The position numbers and the translations under genes were made by a program. From the NCBI RefSeq assembly GCF_036345175.1, contig NZ_CP107780.1:3968001-4032000 (forward strand): a stretch of DNA of 64,000 nt, written 5' to 3'. Positions within the stretch are counted from its first letter, which is position 1. The number at the start of each line of letters is the position of its first letter. Under the pieces are notes generated by a model. That model did no database searches, was not told the origin of the DNA, and saw only the letters and a program-made list of their open reading frames with translations. The stretch is from Streptomyces sp. NBC_00576. Lineage in GTDB: Bacteria; Actinomycetota; Actinomycetes; Streptomycetales; Streptomycetaceae. Of this stretch, positions 36,667 to 44,895 are shown piece by piece.

Positions 36667-37947
36667 CTACGGGGCGCACTCCTTCGCTCTCATGCGTAGC
36701 AAGTGCCGTTCGCGTTCGTTCTGGGTTAGTTCTGCTGCTCGTAGGAATTCGGTTCTTGCCTCCTTTGTGCGGCCCAGGCGTTGGAGCAGGTCGGCTCGGA
36801 CGCTGGGGAGCAAGTGGTAGTCGCGTAGGGACGGTTCGGTGGCGAGGGCGTCGATGATGCGGAGGGCGGGGGCCGGGCCATCGGACATCGAGACGGCCAC
36901 CGCTCGGTTCAACTCCACTACGGGGGACGGGGATCGGGCGGCGAGGGCCGTGTACAGCGCGGCGATGCGGGGCCAGTCAGTGGCGTCGTAGGAGTGGGCG
37001 TGGGCGTGGCAGGCGGCGATGGTGGCCTGGAGGGCGTACGGGCCCGGGCCTGATGTGGTTGTGGTGGCACCGGCGGCTTCTGCTCGGGCCAGGGCCGTGA
37101 AGCCGCGGGCGATCAGCATGCGGTTCCAGCGGGAGCGGTTCTGGTCCTTGAGGAGTACCGGCTCGCCCGATGGGCCGGTGCGGGCAGCGGAACGGGACGC
37201 CTGGAGCTCCAACAGGGCCGTCAGCGCGTGCACTTCGGGTTCCTTGGGCATCAGGCCCGACAGCACGCGGGCCAGCCGCAGGGCGTCCTCGCAGAGGGCG
37301 GGGCGCAGCCAGTCGTCGCCGGCTGTGGCGGCGTACCCCTCGTTGAAGATCAGGTAGATGACCTCCAGGACCGAGCCGAGACGGGCCTCGCGCTGTGGGC
37401 CGTACGGGACCTCGAAGGCGACGTTCTTCGTCGCGAGGGTTCGTTTGGCTCGGACGATGCGCTGGGCGATCGTCGCCTCGGGGACGAGGAAGGCGCGGGC
37501 GATCTCGGGGGTGGTGAGGCCGCCGAGGAGGCGGAGGGTGAGGGCGATGCGGGCCTCGGCGGACAGCACCGGGTGACAGGCGGTGAAGACGAGGCGGAGC
37601 AGGTCGTCGTCGATGTCGTCGGGGGCGGACGGCTCGACCGGCGGGGCGGTCGTCTCCAGGGTTCGGCCGATCTCCGCCAGCTTGCGGGCGTACGTCTCGC
37701 GGCGGCGGATCAGGTCGATGGCACGGTGCTTGGCGGTGGCCATGAGCCAGGCGCCCGGGTTGTCGGGGACGCCGTCTCGGGGCCACTGTTCGAGGGCGGC
37801 GACCAGGGCGTCCTGGGCCAGTTCCTCGGCGATGCCTATGTCCCGGACGGTGCGGGTGACGGCCGCGATGATGCGGGGGGATTCCAGGCGGAAGACGGTC
37901 TCGACGGTTTGTTCGGTCGCGGTGTCGGAGGTGGGCTGCTGGGTCAC
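36667..37947 (-). CDS. ECF42-type RNA polymerase sigma factor with C-terminal helical extension
   Basis: 426 residues, far longer than a plain ECF sigma. Regions 2 (AEELAQDALVAALEQWP, PGAWLMATAKHRAIDLIRR) and 4 (LTTPEIARAFLVPEATIAQRIVRAKRTL) fill the first 190 residues. A TPR-like helical extension (YLIFNEGYAA, RNRMLIARG-type repeats, about 195-420) follows. This extension and a nearby DGPF/YCII gene define the ECF42 group, in which the extension replaces an anti-sigma factor in controlling activity. Target genes in such systems are usually the DGPF genes themselves. Confidence 0.88.
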   Translation of the reverse strand: MTQQPTSDTATEQTVETVFRLESPRIIAAVTRTVRDIGIAEELAQDALVAALEQWPRDGVPDNPGAWLMATAKHRAIDLIRRRETYARKLAEIGRTLETTAPPVEPSAPDDIDDDLLRLVFTACHPVLSAEARIALTLRLLGGLTTPEIARAFLVPEATIAQRIVRAKRTLATKNVAFEVPYGPQREARLGSVLEVIYLIFNEGYAATAGDDWLRPALCEDALRLARVLSGLMPKEPEVHALTALLELQASRSAARTGPSGEPVLLKDQNRSRWNRMLIARGFTALARAEAAGATTTTSGPGPYALQATIAACHAHAHSYDATDWPRIAALYTALAARSPSPVVELNRAVAVSMSDGPAPALRIIDALATEPSLRDYHLLPSVRADLLQRLGRTKEARTEFLRAAELTQNERERHLLRMRAKECAP

Positions 37948-38049
37948 AGCCCACCATCAGACACCGTCTGCGGCGATCGGCCAAGGAAGCCGAAAGGAAA
38001 CCGAGAGCGTAGGAAGTAACGAGAGGTCGGGCTAACGTGATGGTGCGAT

Positions 38050-38177
38050 CTGGGACACCAGGTACGGCGTCAGCGTGCGGGCCCCTGCTCCACCAGAGGA
38101 TGGTTCAGGGCCTCCCCGTCACCCAAGACCGTTCGGGGCGCGCGGCTGAACGGACTCAACTCCCGCTCAGTCCCCAG
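38050..38177. mobile_element. MITE-like element, short copy (128 bp)
   Basis: Non-coding element bounded by imperfect inverted ends CTGGGACA (38050-38057) and GTCCCCAG (38170-38177). The reverse complement of nearly the whole sequence is found at 60782-61046. That copy carries an extra block of about 135 bp in the middle, so this one looks like an internally deleted derivative. It lies between the ECF42 and DGPF genes. Confidence 0.6.
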
Positions 38178-38188
38178 GAACGGTTCGC

Positions 38189-38545
38189 TCAGCCCTCCGC
38201 GATCTCCCGTACCTCGCAGGTCACCGTCCAGTGCTCCTCGTGGACCTTCAGGAAGCGCTTGGTCCACTCCAGGGCCTCGGCCTTGTCCTTGCACTGCATG
38301 ATCGCGTAGCCGCCGACGACCTCCTTGGACTCGGTGAAGGGGCCGTCGGTGACCGAGATATTGCCGTCCTGCCAGTGCACGCGGGTGCCCTGCGCGGTGG
38401 GGGTCAGGCCGGCGGTGTCGAGCATCACCCCGGCCTTGGTGATCTCCTCGATCAGCTCGCCCATGCGCTGCATCAGCTCAGGGCTGGGGCCCTCGGCGGG
38501 GACGGTGGCTTCGTCGATCTGTACGAGGGAGAGATAGCGGGGCAT
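38189..38545 (-). CDS. DGPF-domain (YCII-related) protein
   Basis: 118 residues with a dimeric ferredoxin-like fold. The family signature TDGPFTESKEVVGGY lies in the middle. DGPF proteins are the constant partners of ECF42 sigma factors and presumably belong to that regulon; their chemistry is not established. The start is placed at the ATG for MPRYLSLVQI (GGAGG five bases upstream). Confidence 0.85.
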   Translation of the reverse strand: MPRYLSLVQIDEATVPAEGPSPELMQRMGELIEEITKAGVMLDTAGLTPTAQGTRVHWQDGNISVTDGPFTESKEVVGGYAIMQCKDKAEALEWTKRFLKVHEEHWTVTCEVREIAEG

Positions 38546-38687
38546 GAGGTTCCTCCTTGGGCGGGGCCCGGTTCCTTTCCGGGCTCTCACCTGTGCGTCG
38601 AACGGGGAGGGCCCGGATCGACACGGCCGCGGAAATTTCTTCGGGAAGTTTTCCCCGAGGGCGTTTCCGCAGGTCAGATGCTTTCCA

Positions 38688-39773
38688 TCAGCGCAAGGAC
38701 GCCCACAACTCCGCCGCCTCCGGCTGCTGGGCGACCACCCGGTTGGCGTCGGACGCCGCCGTCACCACCGGCATCGTGACCGTCGTCAGCTCGTCCGCCG
38801 ACAGGCCCTGCACACTCTGGCCCAGGCTCATCAGCTTGCTGAGCGAGTTCAGGCCGGTGTCCGTGGTCAGGCTGGCCGTGGCCACGTCGGCGACCTTGTA
38901 GAGCTTGGCCGGGCTGGTCAGCAGGTTCGTCGAGGAGATCTGCTGGAGGAGGGCCCTGACCAGTTTCTGCTGGAGGCCTATTCGGCCCAGGTCGCTGCCG
39001 TCGCCGATGCCGTGCCGGGTGCGGGCGAGGGCGAGGGCCTTGGTGCCGTCGAGGTGGTGTTCGCCCGCCGTCAGGTCGAGGTGGCTGTCGTCGTCGTGGA
39101 TGTCCTCGTCCGTGGTGACGGTTACGCCGCCGAGCGCGTCCACCAGGTCCGCGAAGCCGGCGAAGTCGATCTCCAGGTAGTGGTCCATGCGGACGTTCGT
39201 CATCGACTCCACCGTCTTGACCGCGCAGACCGGGCCGCCGACCGAGTACGCCGTGTTGAACATGACGCCGGACGCCTCTTTCGTCGAACCCCCGTCCGAC
39301 AGCGGGCAGGAGGGGCGCGTGACCAGCGTGTCGCGCGGGATGCTCACGATCGTCGCCTTCGTGCGGCCCGCGTCCAGGTGGACGACCATCGCGGTGTCGG
39401 ACCGCGCGCCCTCGCTGCTGCCGCCGCCGAGTGCCTGGTTCCGCTTGCCGCTGCGCGAGTCCGACCCCAGGACCAGGATGTTCAGCGCCTCGCTCGGCAA
39501 CGGGGACGCCGAGGCGGACGCGCCCGCCGAGGGCAGCGGCTGCGTCTTCGCCGGGCGGTTGTCGCCGAGCGCGCTGTCGATGTCGACGCTCTTGATGTTG
39601 TGGTTCAGGTGCCAGTAGGCATAGCCCGCGCCCACGGCGGCGAGCACCAGGGTGCCTGCGAGCGTGAACCCGACGGCCTTCAACCAGCGTGACGACCGTC
39701 GGCCCACCTGCCGGCCTACCTGTCTTTCCGCGCCCCCGTCGTCGTCCGACGTCTGTTCCTCATCTCCCACCAC
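38688..39773 (-). CDS. LytR-CpsA-Psr (LCP) family cell-wall ligase
   Basis: 361 residues. A cytoplasmic tail is followed by one transmembrane helix (VGFTLAGTLVLAAVGAGYAYW) and an extracellular LCP domain. That domain has NILVLGSDSR, RSDTAMVVH, IPRDT and the LDGTKALALARTRHG segment, which hold the Asp/Arg residues that bind pyrophosphate and the polyprenyl donor. LCP enzymes transfer teichoic-type or other glycopolymers from undecaprenyl carriers to peptidoglycan. The start is GTG. It lies downstream of the xylanase gene, on the same strand, with no evidence of joint control. Confidence 0.88.
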   Translation of the reverse strand: MVGDEEQTSDDDGGAERQVGRQVGRRSSRWLKAVGFTLAGTLVLAAVGAGYAYWHLNHNIKSVDIDSALGDNRPAKTQPLPSAGASASASPLPSEALNILVLGSDSRSGKRNQALGGGSSEGARSDTAMVVHLDAGRTKATIVSIPRDTLVTRPSCPLSDGGSTKEASGVMFNTAYSVGGPVCAVKTVESMTNVRMDHYLEIDFAGFADLVDALGGVTVTTDEDIHDDDSHLDLTAGEHHLDGTKALALARTRHGIGDGSDLGRIGLQQKLVRALLQQISSTNLLTSPAKLYKVADVATASLTTDTGLNSLSKLMSLGQSVQGLSADELTTVTMPVVTAASDANRVVAQQPEAAELWASLR

Positions 39774-39846
39774 ACAGAGGAACGTACGTCCGAAATATTA
39801 CGAGCGGGGGCGCATGCCCGGCATTCTTCGGAAAATCTCAGACTTC

Positions 39847-41199
39847 TCAGCCCAGGGTCACCGTCGGTACGGGATTGCTGCCGCTCCATGTCCCGTTGAA
39901 TCCGAAGCTCACCGAACCGCCGCTCGGCACCGTCCCGTTGTACGAGGCGTTCACGCAAGTCACCGCCGCCCCCGACTGGGTGCAGGTGGCGTTCCAGGCC
40001 TGCGCGACCCGCTGCCCCGCGCCGTACGTCCAGCTCACCTTCCACGACGACAGCGACCGGCCCGCGGAACAGGCGATCGTCACCTGCCCGGTGAACCCGG
40101 AGTTCCACTGGCTCGGGACGCCGTACGTCGCCGTGCAGCCCTCCGTCGACGGGGTGCCGCCGAACGACTGGGCGATCGCGTAGTACGCCGGTTTCGGGGT
40201 GAAGCTCTCCGTGTACGGGGTCGCCGCGCCGTATCCGTCGAACACGTCCGGGATCCATGAGTCGGAGTCGGTGAAGCCCCAGACCGTCACGCCGACGCAC
40301 CTGGTCACGGCCACACAGGCGTCCATGACCGCCTTGTAGTCGGCCGCCTGCTGGGTCAACTTGACGTCTGTGGCGGGCAGTTGCATACGGATGTCCAGTT
40401 CCGTGATCGCCACGTCCACGCCCAGATCGGCGAACCGCTGGATGTTCTGCTGGAGGGACGACGGATACTGACCGAGGATCAGGTGCGCCTGCAGGCCCAC
40501 CCCGTCGATCGGAATCCCGCGCTCCTTCAGGGACTTGACCAGGTTGTACAGGGCCGTGCTCTTCGCGTTGACGCCCTCGACGTTGTAGTCGTTGATGTAG
40601 AGCTTCGCCGTGGGGTCGGCCGCCCGCGCCCAGGTCAGGGCCTGCGCGATGTAGTCGGTGCCGAGGGTGTTGGACCAGAGCGTCGAGCGGTAGGTGCCGT
40701 CCTCGTTGAAGGGCTCGTTCACCACGTCCCAGGCCGCCAACTTGCCCTTGTAGCGCGTTACTTCGGTGGTGATGTGGTCCTGGAGGATCGTGCTGAGCTG
40801 GGCCGGTGTCCAGGTGCCGTTCGCCAGCCAGCCCGGGTTCTGGCTGTGCCAGACCAGGGTGTGGCCACGTACCTGCTGGTTGTGGGCCTGGGCGAAGGCG
40901 ACGATCTGGTCGGCCTCGGTCCAGTTGTAGGTGCCCCGGGAGGGCTCCACGGACTCCCACTTCATGGCGTTGCCGGGGGTGAGCGAGTTGAACTGGGCGC
41001 CGGCGAGGTCGCCGTAGGTCCCGGTGAGTTTGGAGCCGGTGACGGCTGTGCCTATGACTTTGCCCTTGGCGGTGGCCAGGTCGCGCAGCGGGGGGTCTGC
41101 CGCGGTTGCCGTCCCGGCGAGGAGCAGCGTTGCGGTGGTGGCGGTAGTGGTGAGGAGGGCGAGCAGGCGTGCGCGTAAAGCTGTTCTGGAGGGGCTCAT
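39847..41199 (-). CDS. Secreted endo-1,4-beta-xylanase, GH10 plus CBM2
   Basis: 450 residues. A signal peptide (RARLLALLTTTATTATLLLAG, cleavage near residue 33) leads to a GH10 barrel (about 35-345) with acid/base Glu162 (DVVNEPF) and nucleophile Glu267 (ITELDIR). A C-terminal family 2 carbohydrate-binding module (about 351-450, aromatic residues and a Cys pair) follows. It cuts xylan backbone outside the cell; the products suit the importer and xylosidase encoded next door. GGAGG precedes the ATG by eight bases, and a BxlR-type palindrome overlaps the leader. Confidence 0.93.
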   Translation of the reverse strand: MSPSRTALRARLLALLTTTATTATLLLAGTATAADPPLRDLATAKGKVIGTAVTGSKLTGTYGDLAGAQFNSLTPGNAMKWESVEPSRGTYNWTEADQIVAFAQAHNQQVRGHTLVWHSQNPGWLANGTWTPAQLSTILQDHITTEVTRYKGKLAAWDVVNEPFNEDGTYRSTLWSNTLGTDYIAQALTWARAADPTAKLYINDYNVEGVNAKSTALYNLVKSLKERGIPIDGVGLQAHLILGQYPSSLQQNIQRFADLGVDVAITELDIRMQLPATDVKLTQQAADYKAVMDACVAVTRCVGVTVWGFTDSDSWIPDVFDGYGAATPYTESFTPKPAYYAIAQSFGGTPSTEGCTATYGVPSQWNSGFTGQVTIACSAGRSLSSWKVSWTYGAGQRVAQAWNATCTQSGAAVTCVNASYNGTVPSGGSVSFGFNGTWSGSNPVPTVTLG

Positions 41200-41210
41200 T
41201 GCGGGTGCCT

Positions 41211-41223
41211 CCGAAAGTTTCGG
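41211..41223 (-). promoter_or_regulatory. Perfect palindromic operator before the xylanase gene
   Basis: CCGAAAGTTTCGG is a 13-bp perfect palindrome 11 bp upstream of the xylanase start. CGAAA-N-TTTCG palindromes are known control sites of actinobacterial xylanase genes. A related 11-bp site lies before bxlE. A possible promoter further upstream is TTGACG-N17-CAAACT, with a weak -10. Confidence 0.7.
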
Positions 41224-41296
41224 CTGTTCAACCGATTGACTTCGGAGCAGTTTGGGGGGTCTTGCGTCACTCGTCAATACGGTTGTGCCGCTAAGG

Positions 41297-41396
41297 GGCC
41301 GGTGGGGCTCTGCGGGTACGTCGTGGTTGTTCGCGCAGTTCCCCGCGCCCCTTGTCAGGCCGGTGGGGCCCTGCGGGTACGTCGTGGTTGTTCGCG
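41297..41396. repeat. Direct repeat of 39 bp, 61-bp period
   Basis: Two 39-bp copies at 41297-41335 and 41358-41396 differ at one base; each begins GGCCGGTGGGG and ends GGTTGTTCGCG. They lie between the xylanase control region and the 3' end of the LacI-type gene. Confidence 0.8.
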
Positions 41397-41397
41397 T

Positions 41398-41435
41398 CCC
41401 CGCGGCGGAGCCGCAGATCGACACAGCCCCGCGCC
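41398..41435. repeat. Dispersed 38-bp GC-rich repeat, copy 2
   Basis: The same orientation and 37/38 bases identical to 36628-36665. It directly follows the 39-bp direct repeats. Confidence 0.75.
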
Positions 41436-41460
41436 CCTGGGCACGCCGTCCTGGCCCCCT

Positions 41461-42513
41461 CTAGGCCGCCGGCGGTGCCGCCGTGCTGTTGCGGACCACC
41501 AGGCTTGTTGCCAGTTCCACCCTCGTTGCTCCCGACGTGCCGTCCTCCTTGCCCAGGTTCAGGACCAGCTTGGCCGCCGTTTCCGCCATCTCCATCAGGG
41601 GCTGGCGGACGGTCGTCAGCGGGGGGCCGACCAGGCGGGCGATCGGCAGGTCGTCGAAGCCGACGACGCTCAGGTCCTCCGGGATGCGCAGGCCGAGTTC
41701 GCGGGCGGCCTCGTACAGGCCGAGGGCCTGGAGGTCGTTGCCGGCGAAGACGGCGGTCGGGCGGTTCGGGGAGCGCAGGAGTTCGAGGCCGGCGCGGTAG
41801 CCCGTCTCGTGGTGGAAGTCGCCGACCTTGAGGAGGGCGGGGTCGACCGGGAGGCCGGCCGTTTCCAGCGCCGCGCGGTAGCCGTCGACGCGGGCGCGGC
41901 TGCACATCATCCGGGAGGGGCCGCTGATCGACGCGATGCGGGTGTGGCCCAGTTCGACGAGGTGCCGGGTAGCCGCGAGACCGCCCTGCCAGTTGGTCGC
42001 GCCGACCGAGGGCACGTTGTCGCCGGGGTCGCCCGCCGGGTCCATCACCACGAACGGGATGGAGCGGCTGGTCAGCAGCGCCCGCTGGGACTCGTCGAGG
42101 CCGGAGAGGACGAGGATCACACCGTGCGGGCGGCGGGCCGCGACCTGGTCGGCCCAGGTGCGGCCCGGGGTGAGACGGCCCGCGCTCTCGGAGAGGACGA
42201 CGCTCAGCCCCTCCTCCCGCGCCGCGTTCTCCACACCCCGGATGACCTCCATCGCCCACGCGCTCTCCAGCTCGTGGAAGACCAGGTCGATCAGCGGTGA
42301 GCGGGTCGCTTCGGCCCGGCGCCGCCGGTAGCCGTACGCCCGCAGCAGGTCCTCGACACGGGTCCGCGTCCCGGGGGCGACATCGGCACGGCCGTTGAGC
42401 ACCTTCGAAACAGTCGGAGCGGAGACGCCTGCCTCACGGGCGATCTCGGCGAGCGTCGCGGTCTGGGTGGACTGCGGTGTCGTCTGCGTTTCAACAGGTT
42501 TCGAGGGTCTCAT
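41461..42513 (-). CDS. bxlR: LacI-family repressor of the xylan-use cluster (BxlR)
   Basis: 350 residues. The N-terminal LacI helix-turn-helix (ATLAEIAREAGVSAPTVSKVL, about 20-40) and hinge are followed by a periplasmic-binding-type effector domain. It is divergent from bxlE, as in bxlREFGA clusters of other streptomycetes, where BxlR represses the cluster and is released by xylobiose or xylose-type inducers. Candidate operators are the CGAAA-N-TTTCG-like palindromes at 41211 and 42594. Confidence 0.85.
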   Translation of the reverse strand: MRPSKPVETQTTPQSTQTATLAEIAREAGVSAPTVSKVLNGRADVAPGTRTRVEDLLRAYGYRRRRAEATRSPLIDLVFHELESAWAMEVIRGVENAAREEGLSVVLSESAGRLTPGRTWADQVAARRPHGVILVLSGLDESQRALLTSRSIPFVVMDPAGDPGDNVPSVGATNWQGGLAATRHLVELGHTRIASISGPSRMMCSRARVDGYRAALETAGLPVDPALLKVGDFHHETGYRAGLELLRSPNRPTAVFAGNDLQALGLYEAARELGLRIPEDLSVVGFDDLPIARLVGPPLTTVRQPLMEMAETAAKLVLNLGKEDGTSGATRVELATSLVVRNSTAAPPAA

Positions 42514-42541
42514 GGCGGCGATCGTATCCCTGCGCGACCTC

Positions 42542-42604
42542 TTGACGAAGACCCTGTCCCCCCATAAATTTCCGGAACATTCGAAGTACCACCCGAAAGA
42601 TTCG
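42542..42604 (+). promoter_or_regulatory. bxlE promoter and BxlR-type operator
   Basis: TTGACG at 42542-42547 and TAAATT at 42565-42570 are spaced by 17 bp. Downstream, CGAAAGATTCG at 42594-42604 differs by one base from the xylanase palindrome core CGAAAGTTTCG. Repressor bound there would sit over the start of the transcript. Confidence 0.6.
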
Positions 42605-42654
42605 TACAGAGACTCGTTCAGGTTTCGTTGAGAACATTCGCGAGAGGTGCTGTC

Positions 42655-43998
42655 ATGGAGTCGAACAGAGGGCGGTCCGCACGGTCCACCGGCACGGCGT
42701 TCAGCAGGCGCTGGGTGCTCGGCGCCGGTGCCTCCGCCCTGCTCACCACCGGCCTCAGCGCCTGCGGCTCGGGTGAGGGTTCGGGCGGTGGCGGGGACAC
42801 GATCACCGCGTTCGTGTACGGGGACGACGCCGTGAAGGTCCAGGCGGCGGCCGTCGCACGGTTCAACAAGTCGGCCGCCAGCAAGACGGCCAAGGGCAAG
42901 ATCAAGCTGGAGAAGATCCCGGGCTCGGACTATCTGCCCAAGCTGCGTACGGCGATGGGGTCGCCCAGCGCCCCGGACGTCTTCTTCAACTGGGGCGGCG
43001 GCTCCATCAAGGCGTACCAGGAGGCCGACAAGATCGTCGACCTGACCGACATCATCGAGAACGACCCGGTGCTGAAGAACGGCTTCCTGCCCTCCGTACT
43101 CGCCGCCGGGGACCTCAAGGGTCGTCACTACGGCATACCGATGCGCGGTATGCAGCCGGTGATCCTCTTCTACAACAAGACCGTGTTCGCCGAGCAGAAG
43201 CTCCAACCGCCCACCACCTGGGACCAGTTGCTCGACGTCAACACCAAGCTGAAGAAGGCGAAGATCACTCCGTTCGCCCTCGGCGGCTCCGACCTCTGGC
43301 CCGAACTGATGTGGCTGGAGTACCTGGTGGACCGGATCGGCGGCCCCGAGGTCTTCCGGCGCATCCAGGACGGCGACGCGGAGGGCTGGGGCGACCCGGC
43401 GATTCTGAAGGCCGCCGAGATGGTGAAGGGACTCGTCGACGACGGCGCCTTCGGCTCCAAGTTCACCTCGGTGTCGTACGTCAACGGCGGCGCCCCGGCG
43501 GTGTTCGCCAAAGGCAAGGCGGCGATGCATCTGATGGGCTCGTGGGAGTACTCGACGCAGCTCGGCAAGTTCCCCGACTTCGCCAAGTCGAACCTGGGCT
43601 GGGCGGCCTTCCCGAAGATCGAGGACGGCGTCGGCGATGTCCGCAACGTCGTCGGCAACCCCACCAACTACTGGTCCATCAACCCCCGTACGCAGAACAA
43701 GGACGCGGCGATCGCGTTCCTCAAGGACTGTGCGTCCGAGGCGTACGCGAAGGACCTGGTCGCCCTCGGCGACGTACCGACGACCTCGAACGCTTCGGCG
43801 CTGCTGTCCTCCGCGCCCAACCCGGAGTACGCCAAGTTCCAGTACGACCTGGTCCAGCAGGCACCCGCGTTCACGCTCTCCTGGGACCAGGCGCTCGGCG
43901 ACGAGCTGGGCACGAAGATGCACACGGAGATCGGGAAGCTGTTCACGGGCAAGTCGGCGCCCAGTGAGTTCGTGTCGGCCTGCAAGGGGCTGAAGTGA
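42655..43998 (+). CDS. bxlE: Xylo-oligosaccharide ABC transporter binding lipoprotein (BxlE)
   Basis: 447 residues. The N-terminus combines a twin-arginine-like pair (SRRW, Arg18-Arg19) with a lipobox (LSAC, Cys37), so it is an exported lipoprotein. The rest is a type 1 extracellular solute-binding protein fold (sugar family). In the homologous cluster BxlE binds xylobiose and longer oligomers. The start ATG has GAGAGG seven bases upstream. Its stop overlaps the bxlF start (GTGA). Confidence 0.87.
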   Translation: MESNRGRSARSTGTAFSRRWVLGAGASALLTTGLSACGSGEGSGGGGDTITAFVYGDDAVKVQAAAVARFNKSAASKTAKGKIKLEKIPGSDYLPKLRTAMGSPSAPDVFFNWGGGSIKAYQEADKIVDLTDIIENDPVLKNGFLPSVLAAGDLKGRHYGIPMRGMQPVILFYNKTVFAEQKLQPPTTWDQLLDVNTKLKKAKITPFALGGSDLWPELMWLEYLVDRIGGPEVFRRIQDGDAEGWGDPAILKAAEMVKGLVDDGAFGSKFTSVSYVNGGAPAVFAKGKAAMHLMGSWEYSTQLGKFPDFAKSNLGWAAFPKIEDGVGDVRNVVGNPTNYWSINPRTQNKDAAIAFLKDCASEAYAKDLVALGDVPTTSNASALLSSAPNPEYAKFQYDLVQQAPAFTLSWDQALGDELGTKMHTEIGKLFTGKSAPSEFVSACKGLK

Positions 43999-44891
43999 GC
44001 TCAACGGTCACTTCCGGGGGCGAAAAGGTTCAGCGGGGCAAGGTGCGGGCCGGGCGGCCGAGCGCTGTCTGGGCGCTCCCCGCGGTCCTCTTCTTCACCT
44101 TTTTCGCGGTCGTCCCGATGGCCCTGGCCTTCTATCTCTCCTTCACCAAGTGGGACGGCCTCGGCGACCCGAAGCCGGTGGGTCTCGCCAACTGGCAGAA
44201 GCTGCTGGACGATCCGCGACTGACCCAGTCGCTCGGGATCACCGTCCTTCTGACGGTGGCGAGTTGGGTGTTCCAGACGGTCGTGGCCCTGCTGCTCGGG
44301 GTGTGGGCGGCAGGCCCCCAGCGCAACCGGGCAGTGCTCTCGGCGATCTTCTTCGTACCGTTCCTGCTCTCCTCGACCGCCATCTCCATCCTCTTCTACG
44401 CCCTGCTCGACCCGAACTTCGGCATCATCCAGAAGGACACCCTCGGCTCGACCAGCGGCGCGTTCCTGGCGATCGTCTTCGTCGGCGGCTGGCAGTTCAT
44501 CCCGTTCCACACACTGATCTACCAGGGCGGGGCCCGTCAGATCCCCGAGGTCCTCTATCAGGCGGCGGCGATCGACGGCGCGGGCCGCTACCGCCAGTTC
44601 TTCTCGATCACGCTGCCGCAGCTGCGGCACACCATCACCACCTCGACCGTTCTGCTCGTCGTCGGCTCGCTGACGTACTTCGAGACGGTCCTGATCCTGA
44701 CGAAGGGCGGCCCGGGCACGGACACGGCGATCCTGCCGTACCTGATGTACGAGGCGGGCTTCAAGACATACGACTTCGGCTACGCGAGCGCCATCGCGTC
44801 CACCCTCGTCCTGGCCGCGACCGGCCTGTCCCTGATCCTCATCCGGCTGACCGGCTTCGGCGGTATGCGCAGTACGCGTGAAGGGATGTGA
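43995..44891 (+). CDS. bxlF: ABC sugar transporter permease (BxlF)
   Basis: 298 residues with six predicted transmembrane helices and the permease motif (EAA-like loop YQAAAIDGAGRYRQFFSITLP) that docks the shared ATPase MsiK-type subunit. It is the MalF-like member of the import pair. It is coupled to bxlE by a 4-bp overlap. No ATPase gene is present in the cluster, as usual for streptomycete sugar importers. Confidence 0.9.
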   Translation: MSSTVTSGGEKVQRGKVRAGRPSAVWALPAVLFFTFFAVVPMALAFYLSFTKWDGLGDPKPVGLANWQKLLDDPRLTQSLGITVLLTVASWVFQTVVALLLGVWAAGPQRNRAVLSAIFFVPFLLSSTAISILFYALLDPNFGIIQKDTLGSTSGAFLAIVFVGGWQFIPFHTLIYQGGARQIPEVLYQAAAIDGAGRYRQFFSITLPQLRHTITTSTVLLVVGSLTYFETVLILTKGGPGTDTAILPYLMYEAGFKTYDFGYASAIASTLVLAATGLSLILIRLTGFGGMRSTREGM

Positions 44892-44895
44892 CGGA

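Noticed and set aside
41236..41460. Possible CRISPR or short regularly spaced array from the direct repeats
   Set aside because: Only two 39-bp copies, no further units and no cas genes.
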